Positions 1-4,716 of a stretch of DNA of 6,802 bases are shown here, in pieces (within the stretch, counting starts at the first letter, position 1; each line of letters opens with the position of its first letter). The stretch is from positions 1 to 6,802 of the forward strand of contig CANQYH010000169.1 of the NCBI GenBank assembly GCA_947628025.1, read 5' to 3'. The translations under genes and the position numbers were made by a program. The notes under the pieces were generated by a model. The model made no database searches, was not told the origin of the DNA, and worked only from the letters and a program-made list of their open reading frames with translations. Source of the stretch: an uncultured Lachnospiraceae bacterium. GTDB lineage: Bacteria; Bacillota; Clostridia; Lachnospirales; Lachnospiraceae.

Positions 1-62
1 TCTACGGCGACTATCCGGTTTGACCTCGGATTCCGCGATCTTTGGCGGATAGTCGCCGTAGA
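1..62. repeat. Perfect 17-bp inverted repeat at the window edge
   Basis: TCTACGGCGACTATCCG at 1-17 is the exact reverse complement of 46-62, with a 28-nt spacer. The 46-62 arm lies in well-behaved coding sequence (reading TLYGDYP on the minus strand). The 1-17 arm is where the protein stops looking like its family. A repeat that ends exactly at the sequence edge fits an assembly or amplification fold-back better than a biological hairpin, but both remain possible. Confidence 0.9.
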
Positions 63-465
63 GGGTATGTTCCGGGATGACGATGGGATTTTCTTCCGGC
101 TGGTTATCCGAAAGCGGTTCCATGGCGGCGGGCTGGATGGCGACAGAATCGGACAGTATCTCTGTACCGGAAATGAACAGGGGTTTATAACCTGGAGCTG
201 TAACCTCAAGGTTATATTCTGAGTAGGGCTGTTCGTTTCCGGGAATCAGGCTGTATTCCAGGGGAGGCGCGTTTAGGGCGATCTGTTCCGTCTGGCCGGA
301 ACCGTCAGTGAAAACCTCTTCCAGGGGCCGGGCCGGTTCTCCTGCGTAGGAGATGCGGACGGAGGCTCCCGGGACAGGATAATTGTTGACGGCGGAGGTA
401 ACGTTGACCTGCAGAAGTCCCTGGCTGGAGACGCCGGCGGCGCGGATATGGAGATTTTGGGTCAT
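1..465 (-). CDS. Peptidoglycan-binding-type protein of Clostridia, N-terminal part (truncated at window edge)
   Basis: The frame is open from an ATG at 465 to the window edge (155 codons, no stop), so the C-terminal part is missing. The start is supported by AAGGAG seven or eight bases upstream. The visible protein begins MTQNLHIRAAGVSSQGLLQV and contains a beta-rich segment resembling a carboxypeptidase-regulatory/prealbumin-like fold (about residues 14-95, with VPGASVRISY and TDGSGQTE), then a linker and the segment IPEHTLYGDYPPKIAESEVK (about 130-149). From memory this resembles a conserved Lachnospiraceae family whose longer members end in a peptidoglycan-binding domain; that domain lies outside this window, so the function is inferred. 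No signal peptide or membrane segment is visible. The last five codons (reading DSRRR) come from the inverted-repeat arm at 1-17 and probably do not belong to the true protein. The gene lies downstream of the sensor kinase on the same strand, 109 nt away, with a possible sporulation-type promoter between them. Confidence 0.7.
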   Translation of the reverse strand, partial: MTQNLHIRAAGVSSQGLLQVNVTSAVNNYPVPGASVRISYAGEPARPLEEVFTDGSGQTEQIALNAPPLEYSLIPGNEQPYSEYNLEVTAPGYKPLFISGTEILSDSVAIQPAAMEPLSDNQPEENPIVIPEHTLYGDYPPKIAESEVKPDSRRR

Positions 466-503
466 GGTGAGACTCCTTAGATTGGCTTGCGCATATTATT
501 ATC

Positions 504-533
504 ATTCTATGGGCAGGATCTCCGAGATGTGAC
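504..533 (-). promoter_or_regulatory. Possible sporulation-sigma (sigma-E/K-like) promoter for the truncated gene
   Basis: On the minus strand GTCACATC (533-526) is followed after 14 nt by CATAGAAT (511-504). This resembles the mother-cell sigma-E pattern (GTCATATT, about 14 nt, CATACAAT). No good sigma-A -35 box is seen in the same gap. The match is by eye and such short motifs occur by chance, so this is weak. Confidence 0.25.
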
Positions 534-553
534 AGAAAACGCAGAACCGCATG

Positions 554-574
554 AAAAAAGCCGGCTGGGTCCGG
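554..574 (-). terminator. Weak rho-independent terminator after the sensor kinase
   Basis: Directly after the kinase TGA stop (577-575) the minus strand reads CCGG, a 6-nt loop, CCGG, a C, then six Ts (559-554). The stem is only 4 bp but all G/C. Alternative pairings with the end of the kinase gene (GCTG with CAGC) are possible. Read-through into the gene at 465 is plausible. Confidence 0.4.
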
Positions 575-1963
575 TCACAGCATCTCCGGATGCAGATTCA
601 GCCGGATACGGGTAGTAAAGATCCTGGTTTCGCCGTCGAATCGGAAGCTGGCCTCGCCGCCGTATTTGGCTGCCGTATGCGCCAGGCTGTGCAGACCCAG
701 GCCGCCGTCGGTGCGCGTGCTTAAAAACGCGTCCGCGGGAAGAAAGCCGGTTTCCGTCCGGTAACGGGCGGCCAGGCGTACGCCCTGTCCGGGATTGCAG
801 AGTTCGATCACCAGGGAACTGTTGATTACCGCCATCTGCAGGGAGATCCAGCGGTCTTTGCTGTCAGGGAACTGCTGGCAGGCATGGATGGCATTCTCCA
901 TGGAATTGCCCAGAAGTACCGTTAAATCGGGGGGGCAGATAGTGATGTCGCCGCACTCGGCGTGGATCTGGCAGGCGATCTGATTGCTCCCGGCCAGACC
1001 GGCATAGTACTGCAGCAGCGCGTTGACGGTAAAATTTTGGCAGTAGAATTGATTCTCCTGCGTGAGAGCGGCGCTGATGTATTTCGTAAGATAGGACAGG
1101 GCTTCGTCGTTTTTGCCCTGTTCCAGCATCTCGTACAGCAGATTCAGATGATGGCGCATATCGTGACGGACGCGGCTGGCGTTTTCGATCTCGCTGGCGA
1201 TCTTTTCTGACTGGAGCCGCTGGATCTCCATCGCCCGCTGGTTTTCCGCTTCCCGCTTGCGCCGCAGCGTTTCCCGGAACAGAAGCCAGTAGACCATACA
1301 TTGATTCAGGATCAGGAACAAAAACAGCAGGCAGTACATCCGCGAGGTGGAAGAATAATAATCCTGTACCGAATCGCAGTAGATCATGAGGATGATATAG
1401 GTTGTCGTGACTGCCATGGAGAACCAGAACTCCCGCAGCATATCGTTGGGAACGGTTTCACGGATAAATTCGCCTACCGGCCGCGTTACGGTGGTTATGA
1501 CCAGCGGAAAAAGCACCGCCGTCGTTACGGCATACAAAAGCAGGCTGCGGTAAGAATACGTCTCCCCCTCCTGGCCGAAAGGAATGAACGGCAGAAACAG
1601 ATTGGTCAGCCAGAACTGGGAGGTGGCGTAAAAAAACACGATCGAAAGGACCAGGATCTTTTTGATCACGGAGTCCCGGATCAGCCATAAAAAGGCCGCG
1701 ACCTCCGCAAGGCAGTACAGCAGGAATAAGAGGTTGCCGGCCAGATTGATCTGACCGGCCATCGGATCGGCCGAAAACGCAAACAAACAGGTCAGCGCGG
1801 CCGGAAACACAGCGGCGGCGGCCAGGGAGCAGAGCGTCGCTCCGATGAAGACCGACCGGCGGGGAAAGCGGAAGCTTTCCTTCGGAAAAGGCAGAAAGCT
1901 CATCAGGACGCAGGGATAGAACTGAATAAAAAGGCCGGCGGCGTTGCGCAGGAAAAAACTCAT
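575..1963 (-). CDS. AgrC-like membrane sensor histidine kinase (HPK10 type, GHKL ATPase)
   Basis: This is a predicted membrane sensor that autophosphorylates on histidine and passes the phosphate to the response regulator encoded just upstream. With the chosen start it has 462 residues. About seven hydrophobic segments fill residues 9-229, followed by a charged, probably coiled linker (about 230-263). The histidine box RHDMRHH has the phospho-acceptor His near 267, in a Spo0B-like helical hairpin. The ATPase shows the N box GNSMENA (Asn near 357) and a G box GGLGLHSL (about 420-427). The HxD spacing and the multi-span sensor without a large extracellular domain are typical of peptide-sensing HPK10 kinases. 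An in-frame ATG at 1984 would add seven residues, but the ATG at 1963 has AAAGGAGG seven bases upstream and overlaps the regulator stop as ATGA, so it is preferred. The signal cannot be told from sequence; no AgrB or AgrD-like gene is visible. Confidence 0.9.
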   Translation of the reverse strand: MSFFLRNAAGLFIQFYPCVLMSFLPFPKESFRFPRRSVFIGATLCSLAAAAVFPAALTCLFAFSADPMAGQINLAGNLLFLLYCLAEVAAFLWLIRDSVIKKILVLSIVFFYATSQFWLTNLFLPFIPFGQEGETYSYRSLLLYAVTTAVLFPLVITTVTRPVGEFIRETVPNDMLREFWFSMAVTTTYIILMIYCDSVQDYYSSTSRMYCLLFLFLILNQCMVYWLLFRETLRRKREAENQRAMEIQRLQSEKIASEIENASRVRHDMRHHLNLLYEMLEQGKNDEALSYLTKYISAALTQENQFYCQNFTVNALLQYYAGLAGSNQIACQIHAECGDITICPPDLTVLLGNSMENAIHACQQFPDSKDRWISLQMAVINSSLVIELCNPGQGVRLAARYRTETGFLPADAFLSTRTDGGLGLHSLAHTAAKYGGEASFRFDGETRIFTTRIRLNLHPEML

Positions 1964-2694
1964 GGCCTGGCCTCCTTTCCCCATTTATTCCTTTCGGAAA
2001 GGCGGGAAAACAGAAAGTCGTTGTAAGCCGCCTGAATCGAATTGTGTTTCCGGATGGTAACGGCCAGTCTGGCGCCGTTGCGCAGGATACATGTATTGGC
2101 GCCCAGCTGCTCGATGTGTTCCATATTGACCAGGATGCCCCGGTTGATCTTTAGGAACGTCCCGTCCAGCTTCTGTTCCAGTTCGCTGAGTGGCATCCGT
2201 ACCCGGAGAACGCGGCCGTCCGTCAGAGAGACTTCCACGATGTGGTCAAAACTTTCAAGACAGCAGATCTCGTCCTGGTAAATCGTATAGTTTTCGCGCC
2301 CGGCCGTAAGCGTGATGGCCGCGCGGTGGCGGTTGCGCAGTTGGGCCAGCCGCCGGAACGCCTCCGCGATCCCATCGGAAGTCACCGGTTTGACCAGGTA
2401 ATGCAGCGCGTAGAGAGAAAAGGCTTTCACAGCGTGATCGGTGCTGGTGGTTACAAATACGATGCCGGTTTCCGGAGAGATCTTCTGCAGTTCTGAGGCG
2501 ATATCGATCCCATTTTCATCCGGCAGAAAAATATCCAGAAATACGATATCAAAAGGCGGCAGTGTCCTGGCAGCGCTCAGAAAAGAAGCGCCGTCGGAAA
2601 AAAGCTCCGCATTTCGGGTGGGGTCCCAGCCGTGCAGGGCGTCCAAGAACTGCACCTGTTCGTTTCGATGGTCTTCACATATGGCGATCCGCAA
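1960..2694 (-). CDS. LytTR-family response regulator (AgrA-like)
   Basis: This is a predicted cytoplasmic transcription regulator, partner of the kinase that follows. From the TTG start at 2694 it has 244 residues (reading MRIAICEDHRNEQ). The receiver domain (about 1-118) shows the acidic pair E7-D8, the phospho-acceptor D54 in FLDIFLPDENG, a Thr near 82-83 and K102 in YLVKPV. The LytTR DNA-binding domain covers about 127-229 (ENYTIYQDEI, CLESFDHIVEV, FLKINRGILVNM). An ATG at 2715 in the same frame would add MFMEVLV, but the GGAGG that could serve as ribosome binding site lies inside that extension, eight bases before the TTG, and the TTG start gives the usual receiver N-terminus. The last codons also carry the ribosome binding site of the kinase gene. 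The family binds pairs of short direct repeats; I could not find a convincing pair here. Confidence 0.9.
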   Translation of the reverse strand: MRIAICEDHRNEQVQFLDALHGWDPTRNAELFSDGASFLSAARTLPPFDIVFLDIFLPDENGIDIASELQKISPETGIVFVTTSTDHAVKAFSLYALHYLVKPVTSDGIAEAFRRLAQLRNRHRAAITLTAGRENYTIYQDEICCLESFDHIVEVSLTDGRVLRVRMPLSELEQKLDGTFLKINRGILVNMEHIEQLGANTCILRNGARLAVTIRKHNSIQAAYNDFLFSRLSERNKWGKEARP

Positions 2695-2728
2695 AACGAG
2701 TACCTCCATAAACATAATATAACGTCTA

Positions 2729-2756
2729 ATTATATCATTTCTTCGCGGCTTCGCAA
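2729..2756 (-). promoter_or_regulatory. Sigma-A promoter of the two-component operon
   Basis: On the minus strand TTGCGA (2756-2751) is followed after 16 nt by a perfect TATAAT (2734-2729). Transcription would start near 2722, giving a leader of about 28 nt before the TTG start. The -35 box matches the consensus in four of six positions. Confidence 0.6.
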
Positions 2757-2759
2757 AGT

Positions 2760-2779
2760 CGATTTATGAAAATAAATCG
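2760..2779. repeat. 8-bp inverted repeat between divergent promoters
   Basis: CGATTTAT at 2760-2767 and ATAAATCG at 2772-2779 are perfect arms around GAAA. The site lies just upstream of the regulator -35 box and about 24 nt upstream of the infC -35 box. No T-run follows on either strand, so it is not a terminator; a protein-binding site is possible. Confidence 0.6.
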
Positions 2780-2802
2780 CGGAAAATATTACAAAAAATA
2801 GA

Positions 2803-2831
2803 TTGACTTTTTCCGGAAGTCATGGTAAAGT
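2803..2831 (+). promoter_or_regulatory. Strong sigma-A promoter of the infC operon
   Basis: TTGACT (2803-2808), a 17-nt spacer, then TAAAGT (2826-2831): five of six matches in each box at ideal spacing. Transcription should start near 2838, leaving a leader of about 230 nt before infC. Confidence 0.85.
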
Positions 2832-2837
2832 ACTTTA

Positions 2838-2983
2838 GGTTATGAACATAACCGTACATCAAAGCAGGTATCCGCCTCACCTCGGCACGAGCAAGTGACC
2901 CTGGTTCATATGGAAGAGTATGGTCCTTACGGGGATCTTATGATCTATGACACAGGTGGATAGCGCGGACTATCCGCTTTTTT
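2838..2983 (+). promoter_or_regulatory. infC-rpmI-rplT leader attenuator (ribosomal-protein L20-leader-like)
   Basis: The leader can form two exclusive folds. In one, TATCCGCCT (2869-2877) pairs with AGGTGGATA (2954-2962), nine pairs with one G-U, closing a branched domain. Local helices within the domain include TCACCTCG/CGAG+GTGA (2877-2898), GGTTCATA/TATGGTCC (2903-2926, one mismatch) and GATC/GATC (2934-2945). In the other, GTGGATAG (2956-2963) pairs with CTATCCGC (2970-2977) to form a terminator. The element sits ahead of infC, rpmI and rplT, an operon that in Bacillus subtilis is autoregulated by L20 through transcription attenuation. Assignment of L20 as the effector here is by analogy; the folds are read directly from the sequence. 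Confidence 0.7.
2956..2983 (+). terminator. Attenuator terminator in the infC leader
   Basis: An 8-bp stem (GTGGATAG / CTATCCGC, one T-G pair) with a 6-nt loop is followed at once by six Ts (2978-2983). It lies about 85 nt before the infC start, so it can stop transcription before the operon. Confidence 0.85.
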
Positions 2984-3066
2984 GTTGCAAAAGACAAAGC
3001 CGCGGACCGGCGTATGGGGCCCGGCGCAGATGCGATTCCTTTTATCACGTTTGGAGGTGAACGACT

Positions 3067-3069
3067 ATT
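3067..3069 (+). promoter_or_regulatory. infC: Non-canonical ATT start codon of infC with its ribosome binding site upstream
   Basis: The spacing from GGAGGTG (3053-3059) to ATT is normal. The frame runs ATT AGC GAG TTA ATG ATT AAC, so the ATG four codons later would be read internally. Confidence 0.8.
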
Positions 3070-3573
3070 AGCGAGTTAATGATTAACGAACAGATCAGGG
3101 ACAGGGAGATCCGCCTGATCGGCGAGAATGGGGAGCAGCTGGGGATCATGTCCCCGAGGGAAGCGCTGCAGCTAGCGAGAGAAGCAGAGCTGGATCTGGT
3201 AAAGATCGCTCCCGGCGCGAAACCGCCGGTCTGCAAGATCATAGATTACGGGAAATACCGCTATGAGCAGGCCAGGAAAGAGAAAGAAGCGAAGAAAAAG
3301 CAGAAAGTGATCGAGGTAAAAGAGGTGCGGCTGACACCGAATATCGACACGAACGATCTGAACACCAAAACAAGCGCTGCCAGGAAATTCCTGGAAAAAG
3401 GCGATAAGGTGAAAGTGACGCTGCGTTTCCGTGGGCGCGAGATGGCCCACATGGCACAGTCCAGACACATACTGGACGACTTCGCCCAGGCTCTGTCCGA
3501 TATCGCGGTCATTGACAAGCCGTCGAAAGTGGAAGGAAGAAGCATGGTGATGTTTTTAACTGCAAAACGTTAA
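3067..3573 (+). CDS. infC: Translation initiation factor IF-3 (ATT start)
   Basis: IF-3 binds the 30S subunit, prevents premature 50S joining and checks start-codon/initiator-tRNA pairing. The product has 168 residues from ATT. The N-terminal domain shows INEQIRDREIRLIGENGEQL and continues to the lysine-rich linker helix (about 65-85, YGKYRYEQARKEKEAKKKQK). The C-terminal domain carries VKEVRLTPNIDTNDL, FLEKGDKVKVTLRFRGREM and ends MVMFLTAKR. The ribosome binding site GGAGGTG (3053-3059) lies seven bases before the ATT at 3067, whereas the first ATG (3079) is about 20 nt away, too far. ATT starts are well known for infC (for example in E. coli) and allow IF-3 to repress its own translation by rejecting the non-standard codon. 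The gene is first of the infC-rpmI-rplT operon, 27 nt before rpmI. Identity is certain; the ATT start is a strong inference. Confidence 0.97.
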   Translation: MSELMINEQIRDREIRLIGENGEQLGIMSPREALQLAREAELDLVKIAPGAKPPVCKIIDYGKYRYEQARKEKEAKKKQKVIEVKEVRLTPNIDTNDLNTKTSAARKFLEKGDKVKVTLRFRGREMAHMAQSRHILDDFAQALSDIAVIDKPSKVEGRSMVMFLTAKR

Positions 3574-3600
3574 AATAGAGAATACAAGGAGGAATCAGTT

Positions 3601-3798
3601 ATGCCTAAAATGAAGACCAGCAGAGCGGCTGCGAAGCGTTTCAAAAAGACCGGAACCGGTAAGTTAATCCGCAATAAAGCTTACAAGTCCCACATTTTGA
3701 CAAAGAAATCCACCAAGAGGAAGAGAAATCTTAGAAAAGATGTTGTGATGGATGAGACGAATGCAAAAGTAATGAAGAGGATTTTACCGTATTTATAA
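3601..3798 (+). CDS. rpmI: Large ribosomal subunit protein bL35
   Basis: A 65-residue, very basic protein of the usual bL35 length, part of the 50S subunit. The N-terminus MPKMKTSRAAAKRFKKTGTG and the motif KAYKSHILTKKSTKRKRNLR are characteristic, as is the C-terminal VMKRILPYL. AAGGAGG (3586-3592) sits eight bases before the ATG. It lies 27 nt after infC and 31 nt before rplT in the conserved order infC-rpmI-rplT, so all three are probably one transcript under the leader attenuator. Confidence 0.98.
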   Translation: MPKMKTSRAAAKRFKKTGTGKLIRNKAYKSHILTKKSTKRKRNLRKDVVMDETNAKVMKRILPYL

Positions 3799-3829
3799 GA
3801 TTTCTTGAATTCATAAGGAGGGAATATCG

Positions 3830-4186
3830 ATGGCAAGAGTAAAAGGCGGATTGAACGCTAAAAAAAGACATAATCGTGTATTAAAGCTGGCAAAGGGCTA
3901 CAGAGGCGCGCGCTCCAAACAGTACCGCGTGGCCAAGCAGTCTGTAATGAGGGCCCTGACGAGCGCATATATCGGACGTAAGCAGAGAAAGAGAGACTTC
4001 CGCCGTCTGTGGATCGCGCGTATCAACGCGGCGGCCCGCATGAACGGTTTATCCTACAGCAAATTCATCTATGGCCTGAAGATGGCCGGCGTCGAGATGA
4101 ACCGCAAGGTCTTGTCTGACCTGGCGATCAGCGATGCGGAGGGCTTCGCGAAGCTGGCGGAGCTGGCCAAGAGCAAGCTGGCATAA
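3830..4186 (+). CDS. rplT: Large ribosomal subunit protein bL20
   Basis: A 118-residue basic protein of standard length that binds 23S rRNA early in 50S assembly. It starts MARVKGGLNAKKRHNRVLKL, continues with AKGYRGARSKQYRVAKQSVM and RKRDFRRLWIARINAAAR, and has the globular C-terminal part NGLSYSKFIYGLKMAGVEMN. AAGGAGGG (3815-3822) precedes the ATG. In Bacillus and E. coli L20 represses its own operon by binding leader or intergenic RNA that mimics its rRNA site; the leader at 2838-2983 is the likely target here. Two terminators follow the stop codon. Confidence 0.98.
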   Translation: MARVKGGLNAKKRHNRVLKLAKGYRGARSKQYRVAKQSVMRALTSAYIGRKQRKRDFRRLWIARINAAARMNGLSYSKFIYGLKMAGVEMNRKVLSDLAISDAEGFAKLAELAKSKLA

Positions 4187-4202
4187 AGGACGACGGTGTG
4201 GG

Positions 4203-4234
4203 ACGGCATCTCCGGAACTGGGGTGCCGTTTTTT
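4203..4234 (+). terminator. Rho-independent terminator after rplT
   Basis: ACGGCATC (4203-4210) pairs with GGTGCCGT (4222-4229), eight pairs with one T-G, around an 11-nt loop. Six Ts follow (4229-4234). It lies 17 nt after the rplT stop. Confidence 0.9.
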
Positions 4235-4257
4235 GACGGATCTTTTCAGAATATCAG

Positions 4258-4302
4258 AACAGCGGAACCCCCTGATCGTTTGGAGTCCCGCTGTTGTTTT
4301 TT
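4258..4302 (+). terminator. Second, tandem terminator downstream of rplT
   Basis: AACAGCGG (4258-4265) pairs perfectly with CCGCTGTT (4288-4295) around a 22-nt loop, and six Ts follow at 4297-4302. It lies 24 nt beyond the first terminator and would catch read-through transcripts before they meet the opposing tRNA gene. Confidence 0.75.
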
Positions 4303-4385
4303 GCTGCCGGATCTTTAGCGAATCCACGAAAATCAAGAATTCCTGCCGTTTCTATTTCAGGATTTTTAATAATTGGCATAAAAAA

Positions 4386-4459
4386 TCGGAGTAACAGGAT
4401 TTGAACCTGCGACCTCTCGGCCCCCAGCCGAGCGCGCTACCAAACTACGCCATACTCCG
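4386..4459 (-). tRNA. tRNA-Pro (anticodon GGG)
   Basis: The minus strand folds as a complete cloverleaf: acceptor CGGAGTA/TACTCCG (seven perfect pairs, with the C1-G72 pair typical of bacterial tRNA-Pro), D arm GCGT/GCGC, anticodon stem CTCGG/CCGAG with loop CTGGGGG giving anticodon GGG, a 5-nt variable region and T arm GCAGG-TTCAAAT-CCTGT. The discriminator base is A (4386). CCA is not encoded: six bases after the acceptor stem are a T run (4385-4380), so CCA must be added after transcription and the U run may help end the transcript. Confidence 0.97.
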
Positions 4460-4468
4460 TGCTTCATT

Positions 4469-4497
4469 ATTATAGCAAAAGATTCCGTATTTGAAAA
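4469..4497 (-). promoter_or_regulatory. Promoter of the tRNA-Pro gene
   Basis: On the minus strand TTTTCA (4497-4492), 17 nt, then a perfect TATAAT (4474-4469). The predicted transcription start falls only a few bases before the mature tRNA 5' end at 4459. Confidence 0.75.
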
Positions 4498-4523
4498 GCC
4501 CTTTTTTTAAAGACAGTTTATTG

Positions 4524-4540
4524 TTTGTATTATATACAAA
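4524..4540. repeat. 17-bp palindrome, possible operator
   Basis: TTTGTAT (4524-4530) and ATACAAA (4534-4540) are perfect arms around TAT. It lies in an AT-rich stretch about 27 nt upstream of the tRNA -35 box. The size and symmetry resemble a dimeric repressor site, but no protein can be assigned. The AT-rich context raises the chance of a random palindrome. Confidence 0.5.
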
Positions 4541-4613
4541 ATTCAGATATTAATACGAAAAAACATTAATGAAACGATTATTTTTAAAGAGTGACAGAGC
4601 ATCATTCCGTTAA

Positions 4614-4687
4614 AGAAGCCCCTCCAAGCAGCGTCTCCGGTATTTAGAGATCCCGCCGGATGGTTCGGACTGAGAAGAGAGGCTTCT
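4614..4687 (-). ncRNA. Structured RNA segment of unknown role between nitroreductase and tRNA-Pro
   Basis: On the minus strand AGAAGCCTCTCT (4687-4676) pairs with GGAGGGGCTTCT (4625-4614), giving 12 continuous pairs, two of them G-U. On the plus strand those two positions are mismatches, so the fold favours minus-strand RNA, the strand of the upstream nitroreductase gene. A 5-bp stem (4636-4640 with 4656-4660) lies within the 50-nt loop. Only a short, broken U tract follows, so it is not a clean terminator. It could be a 3' UTR structure, a weak terminator or a small RNA; I do not recognise it as any known family. Confidence 0.35.
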
Positions 4688-4716
4688 ATAATATTAGGGG
4701 CCAAAAGTCCGGCCAT

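Noticed and set aside
305..505. 66-codon minus-strand frame beginning MIIICASQSKES
   Set aside because: It is out of frame with the gene that starts at 465, has no ribosome binding site and an arginine/proline-rich composition typical of a shadow frame.
1301..1690. Plus-strand frame of 129 codons antisense to the kinase
   Set aside because: Its sequence has no recognisable domain and is explained by codon bias of the kinase gene on the opposite strand.
2716..2802. LytTR-type direct repeats as binding sites for the response regulator
   Set aside because: A GACGTTATA segment is present near 2718-2726, but it matches the motif poorly and no second copy lies about 21 bp away.
2842..2898. 18-codon frame in the infC leader (MNITVHQSRYPPHLGTSK) as a possible attenuation leader peptide
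   Set aside because: The predicted transcription start is only a few bases upstream, leaving no room for a ribosome binding site, and there is no run of regulatory codons.
2838..3066. T-box leader upstream of infC
   Set aside because: No T-box core sequence or specifier layout was seen; the structure fits an r-protein type leader.
4134..4394. Plus-strand frame of 86 codons running through both terminators
   Set aside because: It overlaps rplT in another frame, has no ribosome binding site and crosses two terminators and the tRNA gene.
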